NCBI RefSeq assembly: GCF_016907715.1
Contig: NZ_JAFBCM010000001.1
Coordinates: 4,836,001 to 4,900,000 of the forward strand
Direction of reading: 5' to 3'
Length of the DNA stretch: 64,000 nucleotides
From: Tenggerimyces flavus
Lineage (GTDB): Bacteria > Actinomycetota > Actinomycetes > Propionibacteriales > Actinopolymorphaceae
Both the position numbers and the translations under genes were made by a program. Numbering within the stretch: the first letter of the stretch is position 1; each line of letters begins with the position of its first letter. This document shows, one piece after another, positions 55,951-64,000 of this stretch. Below the pieces are notes generated by a model. It did no database searches and had not been told where the DNA came from. It saw only the letters and a list, made by a program, of their open reading frames with translations.

Positions 55951-55982
55951 GGAAGGCCGGCCCAGGCGAGGGCCGGCCTTCC
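55951..55982 (-). terminator. Strong hairpin after phospholipase D-like gene
   Basis: GGAAGGCCGGCCC / GGGCCGGCCTTCC, 13-bp perfect arms with a 6-nt loop, 59 bp past the 3' end of the 56042-57343 gene and upstream of the GNAT gene. It probably separates the two minus-strand units. Confidence 0.7.
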
Positions 55983-56041
55983 GGGGGGCCTCGAGGGCCC
56001 TGCGCGCTGCCGGAGTTACCAGGCTCGGGCAGCGCCGCTCG

Positions 56042-57343
56042 TTACTTGCAGTTGTACTTCGGGTTGCGCTTCGGCTCGACGTCGTACTTGCTCGTCTGCC
56101 ACGTGATCGCGGCGCCGGCGCGGAGCTTGAAGAAGGCCTGCTTGAACTTCTCGTGCACCGACGCCGAGTTGATCCGAAGGATGACCTCGTCGTTGTAGAG
56201 AGGCGACTTGTTGTTCATGTTGTGGCTGCCGGTGACGACGATCTTCTGGTTCGGCTTGCCGTTGAAGTGGCCGTCGATGAGCACGTTCTTCTGGTGTACG
56301 CCGCACTGACTGCCGCTGAACTCGCGGACCTCGGGGCCGTGGTAGTTGTCCCGCTCGGGCGGCATCGCGACCGGCCGGGCCAGCAGGTACTCCAGCGCCC
56401 CCTTGGGGCCATTGCGCTTCTTCTTCAGCGAGATCTCGTCCGCCACGATGTCCACGTAGCAGCCCTGGTTGTCGAGTTCCCACAGCCGCTTCGCGATGTT
56501 GATCCCGTTCTTGCCCGCGATCTGCATCTGCGCGACCCGCACGATGGTGTGGTGCTTGCCGGTCGTGCCGCCGGAGGTGTTTCCCTTGCATTTCACCGCG
56601 TTCAGCACGTCCAGGTAGACGTTGCCCGACGTCCGCGGCGACACATTCATCGCGAACTTCCCGTTCGACGGGCTGTGCTTCGATCGGAACGTGGAGTAGT
56701 AGTCGGAGTCACTGGCACCCGGCGCGCTCGCCGCGGAGAGGTCGTTGAAGTACGCCAGGTACTTCGAGTACAGCCAGGCGTCCGGCGTGACGTACGCCGT
56801 GTTCCACATGTTCGTTCCCGAGTGCCCGTTCAGGTTGGCGCTCGTCTGCACGACGACGTTCGAGGTGCCGCCCGTCTTGCCGAAGAGGAAGAACTTGTTG
56901 TGCATGATGTGCTCGCCCATGCACGAGGAACCCTTGTTGTCGGCGTCCAGGTCGGGCTTTCCGCAGTGCTTGATCCAGGATCCGGACGGAGCGTCCGCGA
57001 TGGCGCTCTTGATCGTCTTGTAGGGATCCAAGCCCTCGTCGAGCCCGTCGGCCAGGATCCGGACCCGGACGTTCCGCTTCAGAGCGTCAGCGAGCTCGTT
57101 GGCGACCGCCCTGTCGTTCATGTGGTAGGTCGCGATCGTGATGTCGGTGTCCTCGGCGCCGCGAATGAGCTGCACCAGCCGATCGTGGATCGCGAACTTG
57201 CTGGCGGAGGAGTCCGGGTTGTTCTGCAGGACCTCCTCCGTGACCGCGCGCTCCTCGGCCGATCCCGTCGTGACCGTGCTCGTCACAAGCACGATGGCCG
57301 CCGCGGCGGCAACCGCTCCTTTGGCTAGGTCCCGTGGTCTCAT
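56042..57343 (-). CDS. Secreted phospholipase D-like protein
   Basis: 433 residues with an N-terminal signal (LAKGAVAAAAAIVLVTSTVT). Two HKD-type motifs are visible: HNKFFLFGK, where the usual Asp is replaced, and HQKNVLIDG, which fits HxK(x)4D. Each is followed by an Asn motif (ANLNGHSGTN; GSHNMNNKSP). Four or more cysteines suggest disulfides. Related secreted PLD proteins of actinomycetes hydrolyse phospholipids, but the altered first motif makes the activity uncertain. ATG 57343. Confidence 0.88.
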   Translation of the reverse strand: MRPRDLAKGAVAAAAAIVLVTSTVTTGSAEERAVTEEVLQNNPDSSASKFAIHDRLVQLIRGAEDTDITIATYHMNDRAVANELADALKRNVRVRILADGLDEGLDPYKTIKSAIADAPSGSWIKHCGKPDLDADNKGSSCMGEHIMHNKFFLFGKTGGTSNVVVQTSANLNGHSGTNMWNTAYVTPDAWLYSKYLAYFNDLSAASAPGASDSDYYSTFRSKHSPSNGKFAMNVSPRTSGNVYLDVLNAVKCKGNTSGGTTGKHHTIVRVAQMQIAGKNGINIAKRLWELDNQGCYVDIVADEISLKKKRNGPKGALEYLLARPVAMPPERDNYHGPEVREFSGSQCGVHQKNVLIDGHFNGKPNQKIVVTGSHNMNNKSPLYNDEVILRINSASVHEKFKQAFFKLRAGAAITWQTSKYDVEPKRNPKYNCK

Positions 57344-57452
57344 GGCCGCGACCGTACGGATCGCAGCTATACGCCCGTTATCGAACGTCCATAACGACCC
57401 CATAAGCCCGCCTCCTACCGTCGGACCGGCGACGAAACGGAGAGGGGAGAAC

Positions 57453-57920
57453 GTGAAGAGCAAGCGGCTGATCGCCGCGGTGGCGGGTGTCCTGGCACTC
57501 ACCACTGGGGTCGGTGCGGCGCAGGCAGAGGTCTCGACCAACGAGCTGGACTGCCGAGAGACAGCCCACACCTACAAGGACAGCAACAAGCTCTATCTCT
57601 ACGGCCGGTCCTACTGCAAGGGCGGCAACGACGAGTGGGACGACGACAACGACAGCGACTACGGCGACGGCAAGGGCAAGATCACCGCCTTCGACAACAA
57701 GACCGACTCCATCGTCAACACCACCAAGAAGAACGTCGCCTTCTTCAACAAGCCAAACTATGAGGGCGACAGCTTCTGCCTCCGCCCGGGCAACTACCTG
57801 CGGCGCCTGTACGTGTACGGCGACGGGGAGGGCACGAACAACTGGTGGAGCAACAGCATCAGCTCGCACAAGTTCGTCGACGCGGGCGACTGCGACCGCT
57901 GGTTCGGGTGGCTCGTCTAG
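57453..57920 (+). CDS. Secreted crystallin-fold protein (peptidase inhibitor I36-like)
   Basis: 155 residues: signal peptide (KRLIAAVAGVLALTTGVGAAQA), then a domain with Greek-key-like repeats AFDNKTDSIVNTTKKNVAFF and NKPNYEGDSFCLRPGNYLR, plus an Asp-rich loop. Four cysteines, two possible disulfides. This matches the beta/gamma-crystallin-like I36 inhibitor family of streptomycetes; target protease unknown. GTG 57453 has GAGGGGAGA upstream. It is divergent from the PLD gene, 109 bp between. Confidence 0.82.
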   Translation: MKSKRLIAAVAGVLALTTGVGAAQAEVSTNELDCRETAHTYKDSNKLYLYGRSYCKGGNDEWDDDNDSDYGDGKGKITAFDNKTDSIVNTTKKNVAFFNKPNYEGDSFCLRPGNYLRRLYVYGDGEGTNNWWSNSISSHKFVDAGDCDRWFGWLV

Positions 57921-57987
57921 GGGATCAAGCCGAATCCGGCCTTTCCGGGTCGAGAAGGACACCCGTTGTTGACTACTCTGCTGTGCC

Positions 57988-60726
57988 ATGGGGGCGGCGG
58001 AGGTACGGGTCCTGGGGCCGGTCGAGGTCCTTGTCGACGGTGAGCCTGTCGAGCTGCCCGGGCGGCGGTCCCGTCAGGTGCTCGCGGCCCTCGCTGTCGA
58101 CGTGGGGCGTTCGGTCTCCGTCGAACGGCTGGTCGACCTGGTCTGGTCGCACGACCCGCCGAAGTCCGTACGTACCCAGGTCGCGATCCAGATCTCCGCG
58201 CTGCGACGCGCTCTCGGCGAGGCCGTCGAGACGACCGCTGAGGGCTACCGGCTGCGGGACGACGCCGTACGAGTCGACGCCGACCGGGCCGAACGAGCTC
58301 TCCGGGAGGCCCGCGAGCAGGACTGCGCCGACGACGCGGTCGGGCTGCTCCGCGCGGCCCTGAAGCTGTGGCGCGCCGAGCCGCTCGTCGGCCTCCGGAC
58401 GCCCGGCCTCGAGATCGTCGTCCGCGGACTGGGGGAGTTGCGTACAACACTCGCCGACGAGCTCTACGACGCCGAGCTCAGGCTCGGCAGGCACCGCGAG
58501 GTGATCAACGAGCTGCGCGCACTCGTGGAGGAGGATCCGTTGCGGGAACGGTTCCGCGCGAAGCTCATGACCGCGCTCTGGCGGTCCGGCCGCAAGGTCG
58601 AGGCTCTCGAGGCCTACCAGGCCGGGCGGAACCTCCTCGTCGAGCAGCTCGGCATCGAGCCCGACCCGAAGCTGCGGGACCTGCATCAGGCGATCCTCGC
58701 CGACGACCACGCCGCCGACGAGGCGGACGCGGAGCCGGCCCCACCGGCAGCGGTCGCGCCCGCCGAGGTGCCGTCGACCTCGCCCACGTTCACCGGACGC
58801 GAGGCCGAGCTCGCAAAGCTGCTGGGCTCGACCGCGCGCCGCCTCGCCCTGAACGGCCCGGGCGGCGTCGGCAAGTCCTGCCTCGCCTGGCAGGTCGCGG
58901 CTGCCCTCGCCCCCGAGCATCCCGACGGCCAGCTGTACGTCAACCTGCACGGCGCGACCCCCGGGACCGAACCGCTGGCACCGCTGGACGTACTCCGGAG
59001 GTTCCTGCGCTCGCTCGGACTTCCGGACCGCGACATCCCGTCGACCGAGGACGAGGCTGCCGCCCGGTTCCGCACGCTCACCGCCGGCCGACGGCTGCTC
59101 GTCGTCCTCGACGACGCGCTGAACGGGAGTCAGGTACGCCCGCTCCTGCCCGCCGGTCCGGACGCGACCACGATCGTCACCAGCCGCTCCGTGCTCGCGG
59201 ACCTCGAAGACGCCGACCACCTCGCCGTCGGCGGCATGGACGACGTCCGCTCGGTCGAGCTGCTGGCCCGCCTGGTTGGGACCGCCCGCGTCGCCGCCGA
59301 GCCGCACGCCGCCACGGAGGTCGTCCAGCAGTGCGGACGGCTGCCGCTCGCGGTCAAGATCGCGGGTGCCCGGCTGGTCGGGCGGCCGGACTGGGCGCTG
59401 GCCACGTTCGCCGCGCGGCTTCGTGACGAACGCAACAGGCTGGACGAGCTGCAGTACGGCGACCTCGCCGTCCGCGCCAGCCTCGCCGTCGGTTGGCAGG
59501 GCCTGAACGACACCGCCACCCGCCTGCTCGGACTGATCGGAACGCTCGAGCTCGACGAGCTCGGACTCGAAGCCGCGGCTGCCCTCGACGGCCGCGCACC
59601 GAGGGCGGTCCGGCGCGACCTGGACCAGCTGGTGGAGGCCCGGCTGCTCGAGCCCGGCGCCGGACCCGACCGCTTCACCGTGCACGACCTGGTCCGGCTC
59701 GACGCCCGGGAACGCTCCGCCCAGCTGTCCGCGACCGAGCGGGACGAGGCCGCGAGACGGCTCGTGCACTTCTTCCTGGAGAGTCTGCGCACGGCCTCGC
59801 GGCTCTACGCGCCGCACTCGGCCTGGCGGGTGACCACCGGCGTCGCCGACCACGAGCTGCGCGCGAGCGGCATGGCGTTCGCGGACCGGCAGGCGATCAT
59901 CGACTGGATCCGGGCGGAGAGCGGCAACCTGGTCCGGCTCGCCCACCTCGCCGCAAGCCTGGGCGGCGGCGAGCTGGTCGCGTACGCGGTCGCGCTGCAC
60001 GTTCCCGTCGGGAGCCAGGGCTACTGGCAGGAGCGGCGCGAGATCTACGAGCTCGTACTGGCGGAGAGCACCGCGGACGTGGCGTACGTCCAGCGTGACC
60101 TGGGGCTCGTCTGCTGCCATCTCGGCCTGTTCGACCGGGCGCGGGTAGTCCTGGAGCAGGCGGTGCGGACGTTCCGGGACCGCGGGGACGCCTATCTCGA
60201 GGCCGACACGCTGGTCCTGCTGGCCGAGGCCGACGGCGAGGTCGACCACCTCCGGCGAGCCCGCGCCCTGTCGCAGCGGTTCGACGACTACCGGCTCGAG
60301 GCGAACGCGCTCGTCGCGATGTCGGAACTGCTCGCCAAGGGCGGCGAGTACGCGGACGCGCGCGGCTGCCTGGAGAAGGCCCTCGACCTGTACCGCACCC
60401 AGGGCAGTACGACCGGCATCGGCCGCGCGCTGGGCAAGCTGGGGGAGCTGTGCCAGCGGTCCGGGGACCTGGAGGACGCCGCCTCGTACCTCAGCCAGGC
60501 GGTCGAGGCCTGCCGGAAGGTCGGCATGAGCCTGCGGGAAGCCGCCCGAACGTGGGACCTGGCCGACGTCCTGCACGACCTCGGGCACGTCGACGAAGCG
60601 CGCCGCCACCGGGACGCCGCGATCGAGCTGGGCGTCCGCCTGGGTGCGATCGCGCCTGACCAGGTCGAGGCGCTCAAGGCCGAGCCCAGACCTCCCCGGC
60701 CCGGGAGCCTGCGCTCCGACCCGTGA
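57988..60726 (+). CDS. SARP/AfsR-family transcriptional regulator
   Basis: 912 residues. An N-terminal OmpR-like DNA-binding domain (VEVLVDGEPVELPGRRSRQV) and BTAD (to about 250) define the SARP group. An NB-ARC ATPase domain follows, with P-loop LNGPGGVGKSCLAW (near 288) and LLVVLDDALNG (Walker B). The C-terminal 300 residues are TPR-like (YLEADTLVLLAEADGEV onward). Large SARPs activate antibiotic or morphological genes. The only close targets are the secreted genes upstream; no biosynthetic cluster is in the window. Confidence 0.93.
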   Translation: MGAAEVRVLGPVEVLVDGEPVELPGRRSRQVLAALAVDVGRSVSVERLVDLVWSHDPPKSVRTQVAIQISALRRALGEAVETTAEGYRLRDDAVRVDADRAERALREAREQDCADDAVGLLRAALKLWRAEPLVGLRTPGLEIVVRGLGELRTTLADELYDAELRLGRHREVINELRALVEEDPLRERFRAKLMTALWRSGRKVEALEAYQAGRNLLVEQLGIEPDPKLRDLHQAILADDHAADEADAEPAPPAAVAPAEVPSTSPTFTGREAELAKLLGSTARRLALNGPGGVGKSCLAWQVAAALAPEHPDGQLYVNLHGATPGTEPLAPLDVLRRFLRSLGLPDRDIPSTEDEAAARFRTLTAGRRLLVVLDDALNGSQVRPLLPAGPDATTIVTSRSVLADLEDADHLAVGGMDDVRSVELLARLVGTARVAAEPHAATEVVQQCGRLPLAVKIAGARLVGRPDWALATFAARLRDERNRLDELQYGDLAVRASLAVGWQGLNDTATRLLGLIGTLELDELGLEAAAALDGRAPRAVRRDLDQLVEARLLEPGAGPDRFTVHDLVRLDARERSAQLSATERDEAARRLVHFFLESLRTASRLYAPHSAWRVTTGVADHELRASGMAFADRQAIIDWIRAESGNLVRLAHLAASLGGGELVAYAVALHVPVGSQGYWQERREIYELVLAESTADVAYVQRDLGLVCCHLGLFDRARVVLEQAVRTFRDRGDAYLEADTLVLLAEADGEVDHLRRARALSQRFDDYRLEANALVAMSELLAKGGEYADARGCLEKALDLYRTQGSTTGIGRALGKLGELCQRSGDLEDAASYLSQAVEACRKVGMSLREAARTWDLADVLHDLGHVDEARRHRDAAIELGVRLGAIAPDQVEALKAEPRPPRPGSLRSDP

Positions 60727-60741
60727 GCACGGCGGTGATTA

Positions 60742-60785
60742 GGTCGTGTCCTGTCAAAGATCGCCTGGCGCGCGACACCCCCCAG
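60742..60785 (-). mobile_element. Family D fragment, copy D3
   Basis: GGTCGTGTCCTGTCAAAGAT followed by CGCCTGGCGCGCGACACC matches the right arm of D1 read on the opposite strand. It is preceded by TTA (target-type TA at 60740-60741). Only one arm remains; the rest is lost where the sequence runs into repeat A4. Confidence 0.65.
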
Positions 60786-60813
60786 AAGTCAGCAGGGGCC
60801 CTCTGGACGCGGT

Positions 60814-60914
60814 GCGTCGTGGTCGCCTTACCCGGCCAGTAGCCCCTCTACCTGGCGTCCACCCCACGTAAAGCGGCCAATGATCATGTAAACATGATCA
60901 TTGGCCCAGGGCGG
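60814..60914 (+). repeat. Family A structured repeat, copy A4
   Basis: Aligns end to end with A2 (GTCGTGGTCGCCTTA to CCCAGGGCGGG). Hairpin arms 60875-60889 / 60892-60906 are perfect. Where A2 has GGCG/CGCC, A4 has GGCC/GGCC, a paired change. Its right end abuts the truncated reductase fragment. Confidence 0.8.
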
Positions 60915-61085
60915 GCGTTGCTGCGGGCGGGCCTGGTCGACGAGCTGAACTTGCTCGTGCACCCGATCGTGCTCGGCAAGGGCCATCACCTGTTCGACGA
61001 CCTCGACCAGACGATCCCGCTGGCGTTGGAGAGTTCAGCCTCGTTCGGCAGCGGCGTGGTGCACGCCGTCTATCGGAAGGCCTGA
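60903..61085 (+). pseudogene. Remnant of a dihydrofolate reductase-like (RibD C-terminal) protein
   Basis: About 60 residues matching only the C-terminal end of this family: LLRAGLVDELNLLVHPIVLGKG, a HHLFDDL stretch, then the final beta strands to TGA. The nucleotide-binding N-terminal two thirds is missing. The coding similarity begins exactly at the right end of repeat A4, so the gene was truncated by repeat-associated rearrangement. Not expected to be functional. Confidence 0.75.
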
Positions 61086-61100
61086 GCGGCCAGATCCGAT

Positions 61101-61134
61101 CCGCCGCCACCTTTCACTTCTCAGGTGGCGGCGG
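61101..61134. terminator. Bidirectional hairpin between reductase remnant and bldD
   Basis: CCGCCGCCACCT / AGGTGGCGGCGG, 12-bp perfect arms with a 10-nt loop, 13 bp from the bldD stop. Likely terminates bldD. Confidence 0.65.
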
Positions 61135-61147
61135 GTGACGGTGATCC

Positions 61148-61648
61148 TTATTCTTCGTCGGTGACGGCCTCGGCCGCATCAGCGTTCAGCACGCCCCAGG
61201 CGACGAGCCGGTCCGCCAGTACCGAGGGGCGCTCGTCGTAGATCACCGCGAGCGTCCGCAGGTCGTCCTTTCGGATCGACAGCACCTTGCCGTTGTAGTC
61301 GCCGCGCTGCGCCTGGATCGTCGCCGCGTAGCGGGCCAGCGGCGCCACTTCGACGCCTTCCAGCTCGCCGAGGCGTTCGAGATCCAGAACCAGCTTCGGC
61401 GGCGGCTCGGCGGCCGCTCCCAAGGGCCCGACACCGGGCAGCAGCTCCGTAATCGGCACGCCGTAGAACTCGGCGAGCTCGGAGAGCTTCTGTACGGTGA
61501 CGGCCCGGTCGCCGCGCTCATAGGAGCCTACGACGACGGCCTTCCACCGGCCCTTGGACTTCTGCTCGACCCCATGGAGGGAGAGCCCTTGCTGCTGCCT
61601 GATGGCGCGGAGTTTCGCCCCCAGGGACCTGGCGTAGTCGGTCGGCAT
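61148..61648 (-). CDS. bldD: Developmental regulator BldD
   Basis: 166 residues (Streptomyces BldD is about 167) with nearly full-length similarity: N-terminal XRE HTH (LGAKLRAIRQQQGLSLHGVE, then GRWKAVVVGSYERGDRAVTV) and the c-di-GMP-binding C-domain. BldD represses sporulation and antibiotic genes when bound to c-di-GMP. The ligand signature RGD-x8-RQDD appears as R115-G-D117...R126-K-D-D129, with Lys in place of Gln. ATG 61648 is chosen by family length. A BldD box lies upstream. Confidence 0.95.
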   Translation of the reverse strand: MPTDYARSLGAKLRAIRQQQGLSLHGVEQKSKGRWKAVVVGSYERGDRAVTVQKLSELAEFYGVPITELLPGVGPLGAAAEPPPKLVLDLERLGELEGVEVAPLARYAATIQAQRGDYNGKVLSIRKDDLRTLAVIYDERPSVLADRLVAWGVLNADAAEAVTDEE

Positions 61649-61714
61649 CCGTGCCTCACCCGTTCTCAAGCGTCCACACGAGGGACAGTGCGGACGACGC
61701 CCTGTCCACAACGA

Positions 61715-61727
61715 TCACGGAGCGTGA
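61715..61727 (-). promoter_or_regulatory. BldD box, probable autoregulation site
   Basis: TCAC-GGAGC-GTGA is a perfect-arm palindrome matching the known BldD pseudopalindrome TNAC-N5-GTNA. It is 67 bp upstream of the bldD start and about 190 bp upstream of the divergent pyrR. Confidence 0.6.
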
Positions 61728-61884
61728 CGGTAACTCGTTGTGGCGGCCAAGTCAAGCCGACGCCACGAAGAGTATCGGAATCGAGTCCGGCCAGGCGCGT
61801 TGCCTCGCGTCGTACACGGTGGGTCGGAGTCCCGATCTGGTCACCGGCTGATACTGTCAAAGCCGGTCCTACCCCCTTTAACGA

Positions 61885-61910
61885 CCCGTCCAGCGAGGCG
61901 GGGAAGGAGG
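61885..61910 (+). promoter_or_regulatory. PyrR-binding leader hairpin overlapping the pyrR SD region
   Basis: Stem CCCG (61885-61888) / CGGG (61899-61902) with loop TCCAGCGAGG, close to the PyrR recognition loop UCCAGnGAGG. The SD aaggagg (61904-61910) follows at once. PyrR plus UMP binding would therefore block translation initiation rather than steer a terminator. The arrangement is seen in sequence; the mechanism is inferred. Confidence 0.65.
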
Positions 61911-61917
61911 TTCGGCA

Positions 61918-62486
61918 GTGGCTGTCGCTGCCCACCATCAGCCTGAACGCTCCGTACGCGCCGTCCTCGACGAGGACGACATCTCCCGAGCGTTGACCCG
62001 CATCGCGCACGAGATCCTCGAGCGCAACAAAGGCCCGAAGGACGTCGTCCTGCTCGGCATTCCCACCCGCGGCGTCGACCTCGCCCGACGGATCGGCGAA
62101 CGCATCGCCGCCGTCGAGTCCGCGGCCGCCCAGGGCGCCCTCGACGTCACGATGTACCGCGACGACCTGAGGATGCGCCCCACCAGGGCCCTCGAGCACA
62201 CCGACATCCCCGACGGCGGCGTCGACGGCAAGATCGTCGTGCTGGTCGACGACGTCCTGTACTCCGGGCGTACGATCCGCGCCGCGCTCACCGCCCTCGA
62301 CGACATCGGCAGGCCGCGAGCCGTCCAGCTCGCTGTCCTCGTCGACCGCGGCCACCGCGAACTGCCGATCCGGGCCGACTTCGTCGGCAAGAACCTCCCC
62401 ACGGCCGCCGACGAACGCGTCACGGTTCACGTCAGAGAACGCGACGGCAAGGACCTCGTCGCGATCGTCAAGGAGGGGGAACCGAA

Positions 62487-62490
<4 letters not shown>
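61918..62490 (+). CDS. pyrR: Bifunctional pyr operon regulator / uracil phosphoribosyltransferase PyrR
   Basis: RNA-binding regulator of pyrimidine synthesis with weak uracil PRTase activity. 190 residues: PRPP loop [20 protein letters not shown] and the PyrR-specific [15 protein letters not shown] and TMYRDDL segments. GTG 61918 has aaggagg 7 nt upstream, beside the PyrR-type hairpin. It overlaps pyrB by 4 bp. Confidence 0.95.
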
Positions 62491-63418
<928 letters not shown>

Positions 63419-63422
<4 letters not shown>

Positions 63423-64000
63423 GCTACCTGCTGAAGGGCGTACGTCCCCTCGGCGGCGACCCCGTCGACCTCGTGTTGAACGAAGGCGTCATCGCCGAGC
63501 TCGGCACCGGGCTGACTGCCGACGTCACCATCGACGCCGACGGCCTGATCGCGCTGCCCGGCCTCGTCGACCTCCACACCCACCTGCGGGAGCCCGGCCT
63601 GGAGAACGCCGAGACCGTCGAGTCCGGCACGCTCGCCGCCGCGCTCGGCGGGTTCACGGCCGTCTTCGCGATGCCCAACACCCAGCCCGCCGCCGACACC
63701 GCTGGTGTGGTCGAGCAGGTCTACCGGCTCGGCCGCGACGCCGGCTACTGCGACGTCCAGCCGATCGGCGCCGTCACCCAGGGCCGCGCGGGCAAGCAGC
63801 TCGCCGAGCTCGGCGCGATGGCCGAGTCCGCCGCCCGCGTCCGCGTCTTCTCCGACGACGGCGACTGCGTCTCCGACGCCGTGCTCATGCGCCGCGCGCT
63901 GGAGTACGTCAAGGCGTTCGACGGCGTGATCGCCCAGCACGCCCAGGAGCCCCGGCTGACCGAGGGCGCCCAGATGAACGAGGGCGTGCTCTCCGGCCAG
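63419..64000 (+). CDS. pyrC: Dihydroorotase (3' end outside window)
   Basis: First 194 residues of a class I dihydroorotase: metal-binding [20 protein letters not shown] (HxH), [14 protein letters not shown], and the later His in [10 protein letters not shown] zinc amidohydrolase that closes carbamoyl aspartate to dihydroorotate. GTG 63419 overlaps the pyrB stop. The frame is open at the window edge. Confidence 0.95.

Noticed and set aside
57973-60609. 878-codon antisense frame opposite the SARP gene
   Set aside because: Composition is Arg/Asp/Val-rich shadow coding without domains; the plus strand encodes a full SARP.

Overview
The window is a high-GC (roughly 70%) actinobacterial chromosome segment. 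GC-rich third codon positions, frequent GTG starts, 4-bp ATGA/GTGA stop-start overlaps, BldD, a SARP regulator, DUF348-like housekeeping companions (DUF349, DUF948) and a PyrR-controlled pyr operon all point to a filamentous or nocardioform actinobacterium (Propionibacteriales or a relative of Streptomyces). I cannot name the genus from the sequence.

The backbone follows the classical actinobacterial order: ruvC-ruvA-ruvB, yajC-secD-secF, apt, relA, DUF349 and cyclophilin genes (minus strand), MBL hydrolase, hisS, aspS, rarA (minus), DUF948 and a small membrane protein, alaS, ruvX, mltG, aroE, prepilin peptidase, aroC-aroK-aroB, aroQ, Xaa-Pro peptidase, efp, nusB, bldD (minus), pyrR-pyrB-pyrC. 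It covers Holliday-junction repair, Sec export, the stringent response, tRNA charging, peptidoglycan cleavage, shikimate synthesis and de novo pyrimidine synthesis. The window starts inside a membrane Ser/Thr protein kinase and ends inside pyrC.

Accessory blocks interrupt this backbone. (1) 8024-9023: a flavoprotein and a glyoxalase-fold protein between apt and relA. (2) 19361-27656: a five-gene oligopeptide-type ABC transporter and a divergent Lrp/MFS pair between aspS and rarA. (3) 36001-44397: a Tat-exported FAD oxidoreductase, a divergent cysteinyl-tRNA synthetase, and a TetR-controlled P450 / hydrolase / SDR / Baeyer-Villiger-type monooxygenase operon between aroE and the prepilin peptidase. 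(4) 51765-61147: secreted hydrolases, an ArsR/SRPBCC pair, a crystallin-fold secreted protein, a SARP regulator and a reductase remnant between nusB and bldD.

The most unusual feature is a set of intergenic structured repeats, none of them coding. Family A (4 copies) has a TGATCATGTnnACATGATCA hairpin. Family B (3 copies) is a 75-76 bp hairpin with 24-bp perfect arms. Family C is a 19-bp-arm hairpin with two plain and two composite copies. Family D has two 178-bp foldback elements with terminal inverted repeats, both inserted at the TA of a TAG stop codon of an aminoacyl-tRNA synthetase gene, plus a fragment. Families A and B show compensatory base changes between copies, so the paired structure itself appears to be maintained. 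B and C copies cluster together at two junctions between convergent genes.

Regulatory sites that can be read directly include a BldD box upstream of bldD, a PyrR-type loop overlapping the pyrR leader, paired palindromes in the TetR/P450 divergent promoter, and an AT-rich palindrome between promoter-like hexamers upstream of the ArsR gene. No rRNA, tRNA or CRISPR array was seen.
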